The position numbers and the translations under genes are program-made. A stretch of 54,856 bases of DNA from Bacteroidales bacterium (GTDB taxonomy: Bacteria > Bacteroidota > Bacteroidia > Bacteroidales > UBA932). The stretch spans positions 1 through 54,856 of the forward strand of contig JAFRVZ010000005.1 in the NCBI GenBank assembly GCA_017438265.1, written 5' to 3'. The notes under the pieces were generated by a model. It had not been told where the DNA came from. It searched no databases and saw only the letters and a list, made by a program, of their open reading frames with translations. Positions 48,423 through 54,856 of the stretch are shown here, in pieces; the stretch's first letter is position 1, and each line of letters opens with the position of its first letter.

Positions 48423-49235
48423 TCAGTCTGCTTCGTTCCGGACGTCCTCGCCCCAGAAGAGTTTTTCCTGCAGGGCACCGATGAAATTGGACTTCGGGAA
48501 CCGGACCCTCTTGAGCGAAAAACGTGCCACCGAGACTTCGATCGCGGCATCCTTGTCCAAAAGAAGGTTGCGGTTGTCGAGCGTGCAGCTGACCTTCCGG
48601 TCGCGGGAGCGGAAGGAGATGCGGATACGGGCGTCCGAGGGGACGATGAGGGGGCGGAGGTTCAGGTTGTGGGGGGCAATCGGAGCCAGGATCATCACCT
48701 TCGCGCCCGGCAGGCAGATCGGGCCGCCGACGCTGAGCGAATAGGCGGTCGAGCCGGAGCCGGTCGCGACCAGCAGGCCGTCGGCCCAGTAGGTCGGCAG
48801 CGGCTCCCCGTCGACGGAGACGTCGACGCCGAGCATCGCCGCGCCGCTGCGGTGGACGGAGATCTCGTTCAGCGCGAAAGGCTTGGCGGGCTGCAGGCCG
48901 TCCGGGTCCGTCCGGACCTCGAGCAGGTCCCGGTCCTCCAGGGTGTACTCCCCGCGCAGCAGGGGGGCGGCGATGTCGCCGGGGCTGTATTCGGACAGGA
49001 AGCCGAGGCGGCCGAGGTTCACGCCGAGGACGGGGACGTCCGTCCCGGCGACGAGCGTCGCGGCGCTCAGGAACGTACCGTCGCCGCCCACGCTCAGGAG
49101 CATGTCCGTCCCGGGAAGGAGTGCGTCGGCGGCCTCATACAGTTCGCATCCGGCGGCCTCCAGCTCCGCTTTCAGGGAGAGGAAAGCCTTGTCCCGGCGC
49201 AGCCGGGCCTGCTTGAAAAATACGGCGAGTCTCAA
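48423..49235 (-). CDS. nadK: NAD kinase
   Basis: This 270-residue ATP-NAD kinase makes NADP. The GGDGT motif is at residues 50-54 with Asp52 as the catalytic base; the NE motif is FALNEISVHR and the glycine-rich TGSGSTAYSLSVGGPI follows. The start codon is TTG at 49235 (MRLAVFFKQARL); no suitable ATG is present nearby. It is first in the nadK-uppS-bamA-ompH operon and diverges from pdxJ, an arrangement found widely in Bacteroidota. Confidence 0.95.
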   Translation of the reverse strand: MRLAVFFKQARLRRDKAFLSLKAELEAAGCELYEAADALLPGTDMLLSVGGDGTFLSAATLVAGTDVPVLGVNLGRLGFLSEYSPGDIAAPLLRGEYTLEDRDLLEVRTDPDGLQPAKPFALNEISVHRSGAAMLGVDVSVDGEPLPTYWADGLLVATGSGSTAYSLSVGGPICLPGAKVMILAPIAPHNLNLRPLIVPSDARIRISFRSRDRKVSCTLDNRNLLLDKDAAIEVSVARFSLKRVRFPKSNFIGALQEKLFWGEDVRNEAD

Positions 49236-49261
49236 AACGCGTGCGTTTCACATTTAGCCTT

Positions 49262-49269
49262 CAAAAATA
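49262..49269 (-). promoter_or_regulatory. Promoter -7 box of the nadK-uppS-bamA-ompH operon
   Basis: The minus strand reads TATTTTTG, matching TAnnTTTG, 26 bp before the TTG start. No clear -33 is visible. Confidence 0.55.
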
Positions 49270-49291
49270 ATCATTATTTCCCTAAAATCCT

Positions 49292-49299
49292 TACTTTTG
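49292..49299 (+). promoter_or_regulatory. Promoter -7 box of pdxJ
   Basis: TACTTTTG matches the consensus and ends 4 bp before the ATG, implying a leaderless message. Confidence 0.55.
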
Positions 49300-49303
49300 C
49301 GGT

Positions 49304-50023
49304 ATGACTACACTCAGCGTCAACATCAACAAGATCGCAACCCTGCGCAACTCGCGGGGAGGCAACGTGCCGGACGTGGAGAAGGCCGCCGTCGACATCG
49401 AATCCTTCGGCGCCCAGGGCATCACGGTCCACCCCCGCCCCGACGGACGCCACATCCGCTATGACGACGTCCGCGCGCTCCGCCCGCTCGTCAAGACCGA
49501 ATTCAACATCGAGGGCAACCCGACCCAGAGTTTCATCGACCTCGTCTGCGAGGTCAGGCCCGACCAGGTGACCCTGGTCCCCGACGGCTACGACGCCCTG
49601 ACCTCCAACGCCGGCTGGGACGTGATGGCCAACAAGCAGTTCCTGCGGGACGTCTGCCATACTTTCATGGCCCACGGCATCCGCACCTCGATCTTCATCG
49701 ACCCCAACCCGGTCATGGCTTACGCCGCCAGCGAGTGCATGGCGGACCGGATCGAGATGTACACGGCCGCCTACGCGGCGGGCTACGCCGCGGACCCGGA
49801 GGAAGCGGTCCGGCCCTACGTCGCGACCGCCGACGCCGCCCGGACCTGCGCCCTCGGCGTGAACGCCGGCCACGACCTGAACCTCGACAACCTCGCCTTC
49901 TTCGTCCGCAGCATCCCCTGGCTCGACGAAGTCTCGATCGGCCACGCCCTGATCAGCGATGCGCTGTACCTGGGCCTCGAGGAAACTATCGCCCGCTATC
50001 TGGGAGAGATTCAGAAAAAATAG
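49304..50023 (+). CDS. pdxJ: Pyridoxine 5'-phosphate synthase
   Basis: This is a 239-residue TIM-barrel enzyme that condenses 3-amino-2-oxopropyl phosphate with DXP to give pyridoxine phosphate. It has the N-terminal [34 protein letters not shown] with its phosphate-binding and catalytic residues, PDQVTLVPD, and [11 protein letters not shown] followed by [17 protein letters not shown] at the C-terminus. The length is typical. DXP is also the substrate of Dxr (30331-31494), so the two enzymes compete for one metabolite. It diverges from nadK. Confidence 0.97.
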   Translation: MTTLSVNINKIATLRNSRGGNVPDVEKAAVDIESFGAQGITVHPRPDGRHIRYDDVRALRPLVKTEFNIEGNPTQSFIDLVCEVRPDQVTLVPDGYDALTSNAGWDVMANKQFLRDVCHTFMAHGIRTSIFIDPNPVMAYAASECMADRIEMYTAAYAAGYAADPEEAVRPYVATADAARTCALGVNAGHDLNLDNLAFFVRSIPWLDEVSIGHALISDALYLGLEETIARYLGEIQKK

Positions 50024-50024
50024 T

Positions 50025-50032
50025 TACCTTTG
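50025..50032 (+). promoter_or_regulatory. Promoter -7 box of the OmpH-like lipoprotein gene
   Basis: TACCTTTG matches the consensus and begins right after the pdxJ stop, 26 bp before the next ATG. Confidence 0.6.
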
Positions 50033-50058
50033 CCAAAATATAAGACAGCCAAAAAGTA

Positions 50059-50655
50059 ATGAAAAGAATTTCCACCATTCTCGGCCTGGCCGCCATCGCG
50101 ATGATGGCCGTTTCCTGCAACCAGACTGCACCCGCCGCCACTGCCGAGACCGCCGAACCCGTCGCCCACAAAGGTGCGGTCGTCTACTTCAACCTCGACA
50201 CCGTAATCAAGGAATACGACATGGCGAACGACCTCAGCAGCGTCGTCGAGACCAAGGTCCAGGGTATCAACCAGGAAGTGACCCGCCGCCAGAACAAGCT
50301 CCAGAGCGACGTGAACTCCTTCCAGGAGAAGGTCAACAAGGGCCTCCTGACGAGCTCCGTCGCCGAAGCCCAGTACCAGAAGCTCCAGCAGCAGGACCAG
50401 GAATTCCAGCAGTACGCCGCCCAGAAGCAGCAGGAAATCTACGAAGAGCAGACCGTGATGCAGAACCAGATCGCCGACGCCATCAAGACCTTCATCGACG
50501 CCTTCAACGCCGAGAAGCAGTATGCGATGATCATCGCGACCCAGGGAGACATCCTTCCGCTGCCCGTCGTCGCCGGTGACGCCGACCTCGACATCACGGA
50601 AGAAATCGTGGCCGGACTGAACGCCGAATACATCAAGACCAAAGACAAGAAGTAG
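50059..50655 (+). CDS. OmpH/Skp-like lipoprotein
   Basis: This 198-residue lipoprotein (lipobox MAVSC, Cys20) has the OmpH/Skp pattern: VVYFNLDTVIKEYDMANDLS after an Ala/Glu-rich linker, then a coiled coil heavy in Gln (LQQQDQEFQQYAAQKQQEIY), and the closing AMIIATQGDILPLPVVAGDA. It is a second Skp-like chaperone, distinct from the soluble one at 44525, and would be tethered to a membrane by its lipid. The glycosyltransferase gene starts 1 bp after its stop. Confidence 0.88.
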   Translation: MKRISTILGLAAIAMMAVSCNQTAPAATAETAEPVAHKGAVVYFNLDTVIKEYDMANDLSSVVETKVQGINQEVTRRQNKLQSDVNSFQEKVNKGLLTSSVAEAQYQKLQQQDQEFQQYAAQKQQEIYEEQTVMQNQIADAIKTFIDAFNAEKQYAMIIATQGDILPLPVVAGDADLDITEEIVAGLNAEYIKTKDKK

Positions 50656-50656
50656 T

Positions 50657-51778
50657 TTGAGAATCGCGATACTGTCCTGCTTCTACCCCTACCGGGGCGG
50701 AATCGCCCAGTTCAACGCGGCCATTTACCAGGAACTGGGGAAGGCCCACGACGTAGCGGCCTTCAATTTCAAGCGGCAGTATCCCGGCTTCCTCTTCCCC
50801 GGCAAGACGCAGTACGTGACCCCGGAGGACGAAGCCTTTCCGGTCCCCTCGCAGGCCCTGCTGGATTCCGTGAATCCGCTGAGCTGGCTGCGGACGGCCC
50901 GGACCATCGAAGCCTGGAATCCGGACCTTGTCATTGTCCGCTACTGGATGCCTTTCTTCGGACCTTCCCTCGGGTATGTGACCCGGAGGCTCCGGAAGCG
51001 CTGCAAGGTCATTTCGATCCTGGACAACGTGATTCCCCACGAACGACGGTTCTTTGACAAACCTTTTTCGAAGTATTTCCTCCGGGGCAGCAGCGGCAGC
51101 ATCGTGATGTGCTCCGAAGTGGCCTCCGACCTGCGCGCCCTGCAGCCGGACGCCCGCTGCCGTATCCTCCCCCACCCGCTCTACTCCCATTTTGGGGAGA
51201 AGCTCCCGCGGGAGGAGGCCGAACGGATGCTCGGCCTCCGGCCCGGAAAGAAGAACCTCCTGTTCTTCGGCCTGATCCGGGAGTACAAGGGGCTGGACAT
51301 CCTTCTGGAAGCCTTCCGGGACCTCGGGGACGATTACCAGCTGGTCGTCGCGGGCGAGCCCTACGGCTCCTTCGCGAAGTATCAGGCCCTGGTTGACGCC
51401 TGCCCGGGCAAGGACCGGATCCGGCTCTTCCCGGAATACATCCGGGATTCGGAGGTGAAGAAGTACTTCTCGGCGGCGGACGTGACGGTCCTGCCCTATC
51501 GGAGCGCGACGCAGAGCGGCATCAGCTCCGTGTCCTACCACTTCGAGGTGCCGATGATCACGACCGGGGTCGGCGGACTCCGCGAGGCGGTCGAAGGTGC
51601 CGGGACGGGGCTCGTCGCGGAGGAAGTGTCCCCGGCGGCCGTGAAAAGGGAGATTGAACGCTATTTTGCGGACCCGCAGCTCCGGGCCCGCTGCGTGGAA
51701 AACATACGGAAAGAGAAAGAACGGCTTTCCTGGAACAGATTCTGCAGGGAACTGCTCGGATTCGCCGATACATTGTGA
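50657..51778 (+). CDS. Glycosyltransferase family 4 protein
   Basis: This is a 373-residue GT-B-fold glycosyltransferase. The N-terminal acceptor domain begins IAILSCFYPYRGGIAQFN; the C-terminal donor domain has LLFFGLIREYKGLDILLEAF and VTVLPYRSATQSGISSVSYH, with VPMITTGVGGLREAVEGAGT supplying the EX7E-type region. The start is a TTG at 50657, one base after the preceding stop; no ATG gives a complete N-terminus. The acceptor is unknown, and no capsule or O-antigen cluster surrounds it, so it may act on an envelope glycan or glycoprotein. Confidence 0.9.
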   Translation: MRIAILSCFYPYRGGIAQFNAAIYQELGKAHDVAAFNFKRQYPGFLFPGKTQYVTPEDEAFPVPSQALLDSVNPLSWLRTARTIEAWNPDLVIVRYWMPFFGPSLGYVTRRLRKRCKVISILDNVIPHERRFFDKPFSKYFLRGSSGSIVMCSEVASDLRALQPDARCRILPHPLYSHFGEKLPREEAERMLGLRPGKKNLLFFGLIREYKGLDILLEAFRDLGDDYQLVVAGEPYGSFAKYQALVDACPGKDRIRLFPEYIRDSEVKKYFSAADVTVLPYRSATQSGISSVSYHFEVPMITTGVGGLREAVEGAGTGLVAEEVSPAAVKREIERYFADPQLRARCVENIRKEKERLSWNRFCRELLGFADTL

Positions 51779-51779
51779 T

Positions 51780-53495
51780 ATGAGAACAAGACTGCTCGTC
51801 ATCCTCCTGGCCCTGTGCCTCGCCCCCGGCGCGGTCCTTTCCGCGCAGGACTACCAGAATACGCCCGTGACCGTTTCGAAGGAAAAGGTCCGCAGCGGCG
51901 GCAAGGTCTATTATTCCCATATCGTCCTCGAGCGGCAGACCCTGTTCTCCATCAGCAAGGCCTACGGCGTCGCCGTCCAGGACATCTACGACGCGAACCC
52001 GACCCTCGACCTGAAGAACAACGGCCTGAAGAAGAACCAGATCATCCTGATCCCGGCGACCGGCACGATCCCGCCGGCGGAGGAGGCCGCGGCGGAGCCG
52101 CAGGCGGAGGCTGCGCAGTCAGCCCCGGAAGCGGCGCAGCCCGCGCAGGCCCGCCCGGAGCCGGATCCGTCCGAGTATACGGTCCATACCGTGAAATGGT
52201 ATGAAGACCTGGGCTCCATCGCCCGCAAATACGGCACGACCGAAGACATCCTGATCGCCTACAACGGCCTGGAGAGCCGGAAGGTCTCGCGCCGCCAGAA
52301 AATCCGCATCCCGAAGAATCCTTCCGCCGTCGCCGTCGTGACGCCCGCGCCCGGGCAGGCCGACGTCCCCGCGGAGCCGGAGGATCCCGAAGCGCAGGCC
52401 CCCGAGGAGGGCAAGACCCTGCTGGAAGAGCTGCGCGACCGGGCCGAGGACATGATGAACGTCCGCTTCCGGGATTACATCCGTACCGCGCTGGTCCTCC
52501 CGCTCGGCACCCGCGGCTCGAACGCCATCAACGAAAACAATTTCGACTTCTACAGCGGCGTACTCCTCGCCGTCAGCGACCTCAAGAGCGAAGGCATCAA
52601 CGTCGAACTCAATGTCTATGACGCCTCCGGCGGCGTCCCGACCGACCGGGAAATCTACCGCCACAACGACCTCGTCATCGGCCCCGTTTCCCCCGCCGAC
52701 ATCCGGACCGTCCTGGAATCCTGCCCGGAAAACCGGAGCGTCATCTCCCCGCTCGACCCGCGGGCCGGCGTGCTCGCCGATTCGCTCTCCAACGTGATCC
52801 AGGCGCCCAGCTCGACGGATGCGCAGTATGCGGACATGGTCCGCTGGATCCGGAGCGACCGCGGCGCCGGCGACCGCATCCTCCTCATTACGGAGAAGAA
52901 CGCCCGGGCGACGGCCGTCGCCGATTACCTGCAGGCTTCCGGCCTGCCGTACGAGACCCTGAACTACGGCATCCTCGAAGGCCGTGACGTGACCGCCTCC
53001 CTGACCCGCTTGATGACCGACCGCGCCGTGAACCGCGTCGTCATCGCCTCCGACAGCGAAGCGTTCGTCAACGACGTGGTCCGCAACCTCGGCCTGATGG
53101 TCTTCCAGAAGTACGACGTCGTGCTCTATGCGCCGTCCCGCTTCCGGAACTTCGAGACCATCGAAGTCGACAACTACCACAACGTGAAACTCCACGTCTC
53201 GATGTCCTATTATGTGGATTACGACAAGGCCGCCGTCAAGCACTTCCTGCTGAGCTACCGCGCCCTCTTCGGCGCCGAGCCCACGCCCTTCGCCTACCAG
53301 GGCTATGACACGGCCTACTACTTCCTGAGCCGTTGCGCCCGCGGCGGCAATTTCTGGGAGAATACGCTGGAGGACAACCCGTTCCAGGGCCTCCAGTCCG
53401 ATTTCGTGATGCGCCGCAACCCGGCCGGCGGCTACACCAACACCGCCGTCCGCCGCATCGTCTACGGCGACAACTACGCCATCACCGCCTACTAG
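51780..53495 (+). CDS. Secreted LysM protein with periplasmic-binding-protein-like domain
   Basis: This is a 571-residue exported protein with a signal peptide (ending VLSAQ) and two LysM domains (RQTLFSISKAYGVAVQDIYD around residue 45-90 and YTVHTVKWYEDLGSIARKYG around 140-185), separated by an Ala/Pro/Glu-rich linker. The C-terminal ~320 residues resemble a type I periplasmic binding protein (LVLPLGTRGSNAINENNFDF, DLVIGPVSPADIRTVLE, PTPFAYQGYDTAYYFLSRCA). Bacteroidota carry many such LysM/ABC-binding-like proteins; a scaffold or sensor role at the cell wall is possible. It begins 1 bp after the glycosyltransferase stop. Confidence 0.85.
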   Translation: MRTRLLVILLALCLAPGAVLSAQDYQNTPVTVSKEKVRSGGKVYYSHIVLERQTLFSISKAYGVAVQDIYDANPTLDLKNNGLKKNQIILIPATGTIPPAEEAAAEPQAEAAQSAPEAAQPAQARPEPDPSEYTVHTVKWYEDLGSIARKYGTTEDILIAYNGLESRKVSRRQKIRIPKNPSAVAVVTPAPGQADVPAEPEDPEAQAPEEGKTLLEELRDRAEDMMNVRFRDYIRTALVLPLGTRGSNAINENNFDFYSGVLLAVSDLKSEGINVELNVYDASGGVPTDREIYRHNDLVIGPVSPADIRTVLESCPENRSVISPLDPRAGVLADSLSNVIQAPSSTDAQYADMVRWIRSDRGAGDRILLITEKNARATAVADYLQASGLPYETLNYGILEGRDVTASLTRLMTDRAVNRVVIASDSEAFVNDVVRNLGLMVFQKYDVVLYAPSRFRNFETIEVDNYHNVKLHVSMSYYVDYDKAAVKHFLLSYRALFGAEPTPFAYQGYDTAYYFLSRCARGGNFWENTLEDNPFQGLQSDFVMRRNPAGGYTNTAVRRIVYGDNYAITAY

Positions 53496-53549
53496 CCCCG
53501 CCTCCCGCATCTCCCTCCCTGCGCCCCCACCCCCGCGCCGGTCCTCATA

Positions 53550-53689
53550 GCAGGAAGGAGGCTGCTGTTTCCGGAACCTATGGCCGCCCGCGGCCGTATG
53601 AGCGGGAGGGGCCCGCAAGCGCAGCGCAGTGGGAGGGACGAGCAGTCGAAGACTGCGAAGGGTTCCGGAAACAGCAGCCTCCTTTCTGC
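53550..53689. repeat. 140-bp structured element with 29-bp inverted arms and nested hairpins
   Basis: GCAG...TTTCCGGAACC (53550-53578) and GGTTCCGGAAA...CTGC (53661-53689) are 29-bp inverted arms differing at one position. The 82-bp interior contains further hairpins: ATGGCCGC/GCGGCCGT (from 53580) and GCAGTC-GAA-GACTGC (53642-53656). AGCGGGAGGGGC occurs directly at 53601 inside and at 53700 just outside. It fills most of the 215-bp convergent gap and could be a bidirectional terminator, a structured RNA or a miniature mobile repeat. Confidence 0.7.
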
Positions 53690-53710
53690 CGGAGAGCGGA
53701 GCGGGAGGGG

Positions 53711-54856
53711 CTATATCTGTTCGAGGTCGGTGCGGCGGAGCCAGCCCTGGCGGCCGTCGGCGAGCTCGATGTTGTTCCAGTCGCCGACCTGGTCCAGGAT
53801 GCGGACCTTCGTGCCCTCGTGGAGGACGAAGAGGTCCTTGGCGGACTCGGCGGAGGGGGAACTCTTGACGTTGGCCACGGCGCGGACGACGATCGCCGCC
53901 TGGTCGTGGACGTAGTCGGATTTCTGCCAGGAGGCAAAGCCCAGGCACATCAGGGCGAGGAGCAGGGCCGCGACGCCCGAGAAGAAGGCCGCGCGGGAGG
54001 CCGCGCCGCCGCGGGAGCGGCCGAGGAAGAAGACGACCGCGAGGGCCAGGGCGGCGGCCAGCAGGACCAGGAACAGGACCGCCCAGGCATTGGACGGGAG
54101 TTTCCGGCAGAGGGCGCGGGCCCAGGTCACGAGGAAGAATTCGGGCACTTCCTCGATGCGGTCCTGGATCATTTCATTCGCGAAAGCCAGGTTGTGGGCG
54201 ACGTCCCGGTCGGACGGGTCGAGCCGGCGGGCGCGCTCATAACTCAGGATGGCGTGGGCCCAGTCGCCCGTCTTGGCGTAGGCGTTGCCGATGTTGTAAT
54301 ACAGCTCGCAGGACTCCAGTCCGAGGGCGGCAATGCCGTTCCAGGCATCCAGGGACACATCCCAGCGGCCGTCGGTATAGGCCGCGACGCCGGCGTTCCA
54401 GAGGCTGTCCGGGTAGGCGGTCTTATCAGCGGCGCGGCCGAGGGCGGCCGGAGCGAGGGTCAGGAGGAGGGCCAGGAGGGCGGCGGGGCCGCCGGAACGG
54501 GTATGACGCGCAGGTTTCATGGAGGAGTCGATGGCGGTGATGACGGAAAGGGCGGACCGGTAGTGGGCGTCCATGGCCTCATGGCCGGAGGACGGGGAGT
54601 AGCGGGCGTATTCGCAGGCGTCCAGCAGGGAGGTGAATTCGTCGGCGACGCTGTCGGAGACGCCGTTCTCCCGCAGGGCGGCGGCGATGTTCTCCCGGTT
54701 CATGGAGGCGAGATCCATCGTCAACTTGTCGGCGATGAAGCCCTGGAGGGCTTTGTGGAGCTCTTCGTAGAAGGCCGTGTAGAGGTTCTTCGAGAGGAAG
54801 TCGCCGGCCTGGGCGAGGCGGCGGCGCGCCATCTTCGTGGCGGCGCGGTTGCGCGC
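53711..54856 (-). CDS. BatD C-terminus fused in frame to BatE (partial at window edge)
   Basis: The visible 381 codons join two proteins of the Bacteroides aerotolerance (Bat) operon. The first part, from the right edge to about 54521, matches the cytosolic C-terminal tail of BatD (AARNRAATK-type basic start, FYEELHKALQGFIADKLTMD, CEYARYSPSSGHEAMDAHYR). Without any stop it continues at Met 54518-54520 into BatE: a hydrophobic segment (PAALLALLLTLAPAALG), TPR repeats (YYNIGNAYAKTGDWAHAILS), two membrane helices and a C-terminal bacterial SH3 domain (VRILDQVGDWNNIELADGRQ). BatE's former signal peptide would act as an internal membrane anchor. The N-terminus lies beyond the window. An ATG at 54832 is not a true start. 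Confidence 0.82.
   Translation of the reverse strand, partial: ARNRAATKMARRRLAQAGDFLSKNLYTAFYEELHKALQGFIADKLTMDLASMNRENIAAALRENGVSDSVADEFTSLLDACEYARYSPSSGHEAMDAHYRSALSVITAIDSSMKPARHTRSGGPAALLALLLTLAPAALGRAADKTAYPDSLWNAGVAAYTDGRWDVSLDAWNGIAALGLESCELYYNIGNAYAKTGDWAHAILSYERARRLDPSDRDVAHNLAFANEMIQDRIEEVPEFFLVTWARALCRKLPSNAWAVLFLVLLAAALALAVVFFLGRSRGGAASRAAFFSGVAALLLALMCLGFASWQKSDYVHDQAAIVVRAVANVKSSPSAESAKDLFVLHEGTKVRILDQVGDWNNIELADGRQGWLRRTDLEQI

Noticed and set aside
54810-54832. ATG at 54832 as the start of the BatE-region protein
   Set aside because: The frame is open upstream to the window edge and the upstream codons (ARNRAATK) fit the BatD tail, so the real start lies outside.

Overview
The window is a gene-dense, GC-rich stretch of a Bacteroidota chromosome, most likely order Bacteroidales. 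The evidence is the repeated TAnnTTTG promoter box (about sixteen good copies), the gene content (CarboxypepD_reg-like protein, DUF4837, DUF3298, HU-CCDC81 protein, BatD/BatE, fused KorA, OmpH-BamA-UppS-NadK/PdxJ block) and few visible Shine-Dalgarno sites. The high GC suggests a Rikenellaceae-like or Cryptobacteroides-like lineage rather than Bacteroides itself; this is inference. I see no rRNA, CRISPR array, phage or transposase. It looks like core chromosome with small dispersed repeats.

Layout. 1-4935 (minus): oadA-like carboxyltransferase, trxB, bamD, rpoZ-like omega subunit and the start of recN. 5016-10165: tRNA-His, an exported CarboxypepD_reg protein, a Fur-like regulator with a candidate operator, radC, rpoN, a SPOR-like protein and a LEA2-like lipoprotein. 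10174-13670: miaB, a secreted esterase and a HAD phosphatase. 13673-20723: tRNA-Asn, then a plus-strand run of HU-domain membrane protein, NUDIX hydrolase, DUF4922-SpoIID fusion, AmpG permease, NamZ-type (DUF1343) muramidase and K+ channel. This reads as a peptidoglycan-recycling module. 20725-26585: heavy-metal RND efflux operon led by a small His-rich exported protein. 26590-32342 (minus): DUF3298 lipoprotein, tRNA-Pro, rpsT, tRNA-Glu, then DUF4837, rseP, dxr and M23 peptidase.

32368-38074 (plus): ruvX, def, phosphohexomutase, M23-LysM peptidase, ridA and a clan-A glycoside hydrolase; the last two lie between two inverted copies of a ~120-bp hairpin repeat. 38235-44444 (minus): korA, korB, gdhA, nitroreductase and a DASS dicarboxylate transporter, a set centred on 2-oxoglutarate and ammonia assimilation. 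44525-49235 (minus): ompH/skp, bamA, uppS, nadK (envelope biogenesis), divergent from pdxJ, a second OmpH-like lipoprotein, a GT4 glycosyltransferase and a LysM-containing binding-protein-like protein. The window ends with a large structured inverted repeat and an in-frame BatD-BatE fusion running off the right edge.

The most unusual items are the DUF4922-SpoIID fusion with no signal peptide beside AmpG and NamZ; a dispersed repeat that has become an in-frame linker in the HU protein; the paired hairpin repeats around ridA-GH; the Fur-like regulator lacking CxxC motifs with a palindrome over its own start site; the carboxyltransferase lacking the biotin lysine; the BatD-BatE fusion; and many promoter boxes so close to the ATG that the mRNAs should be nearly leaderless.
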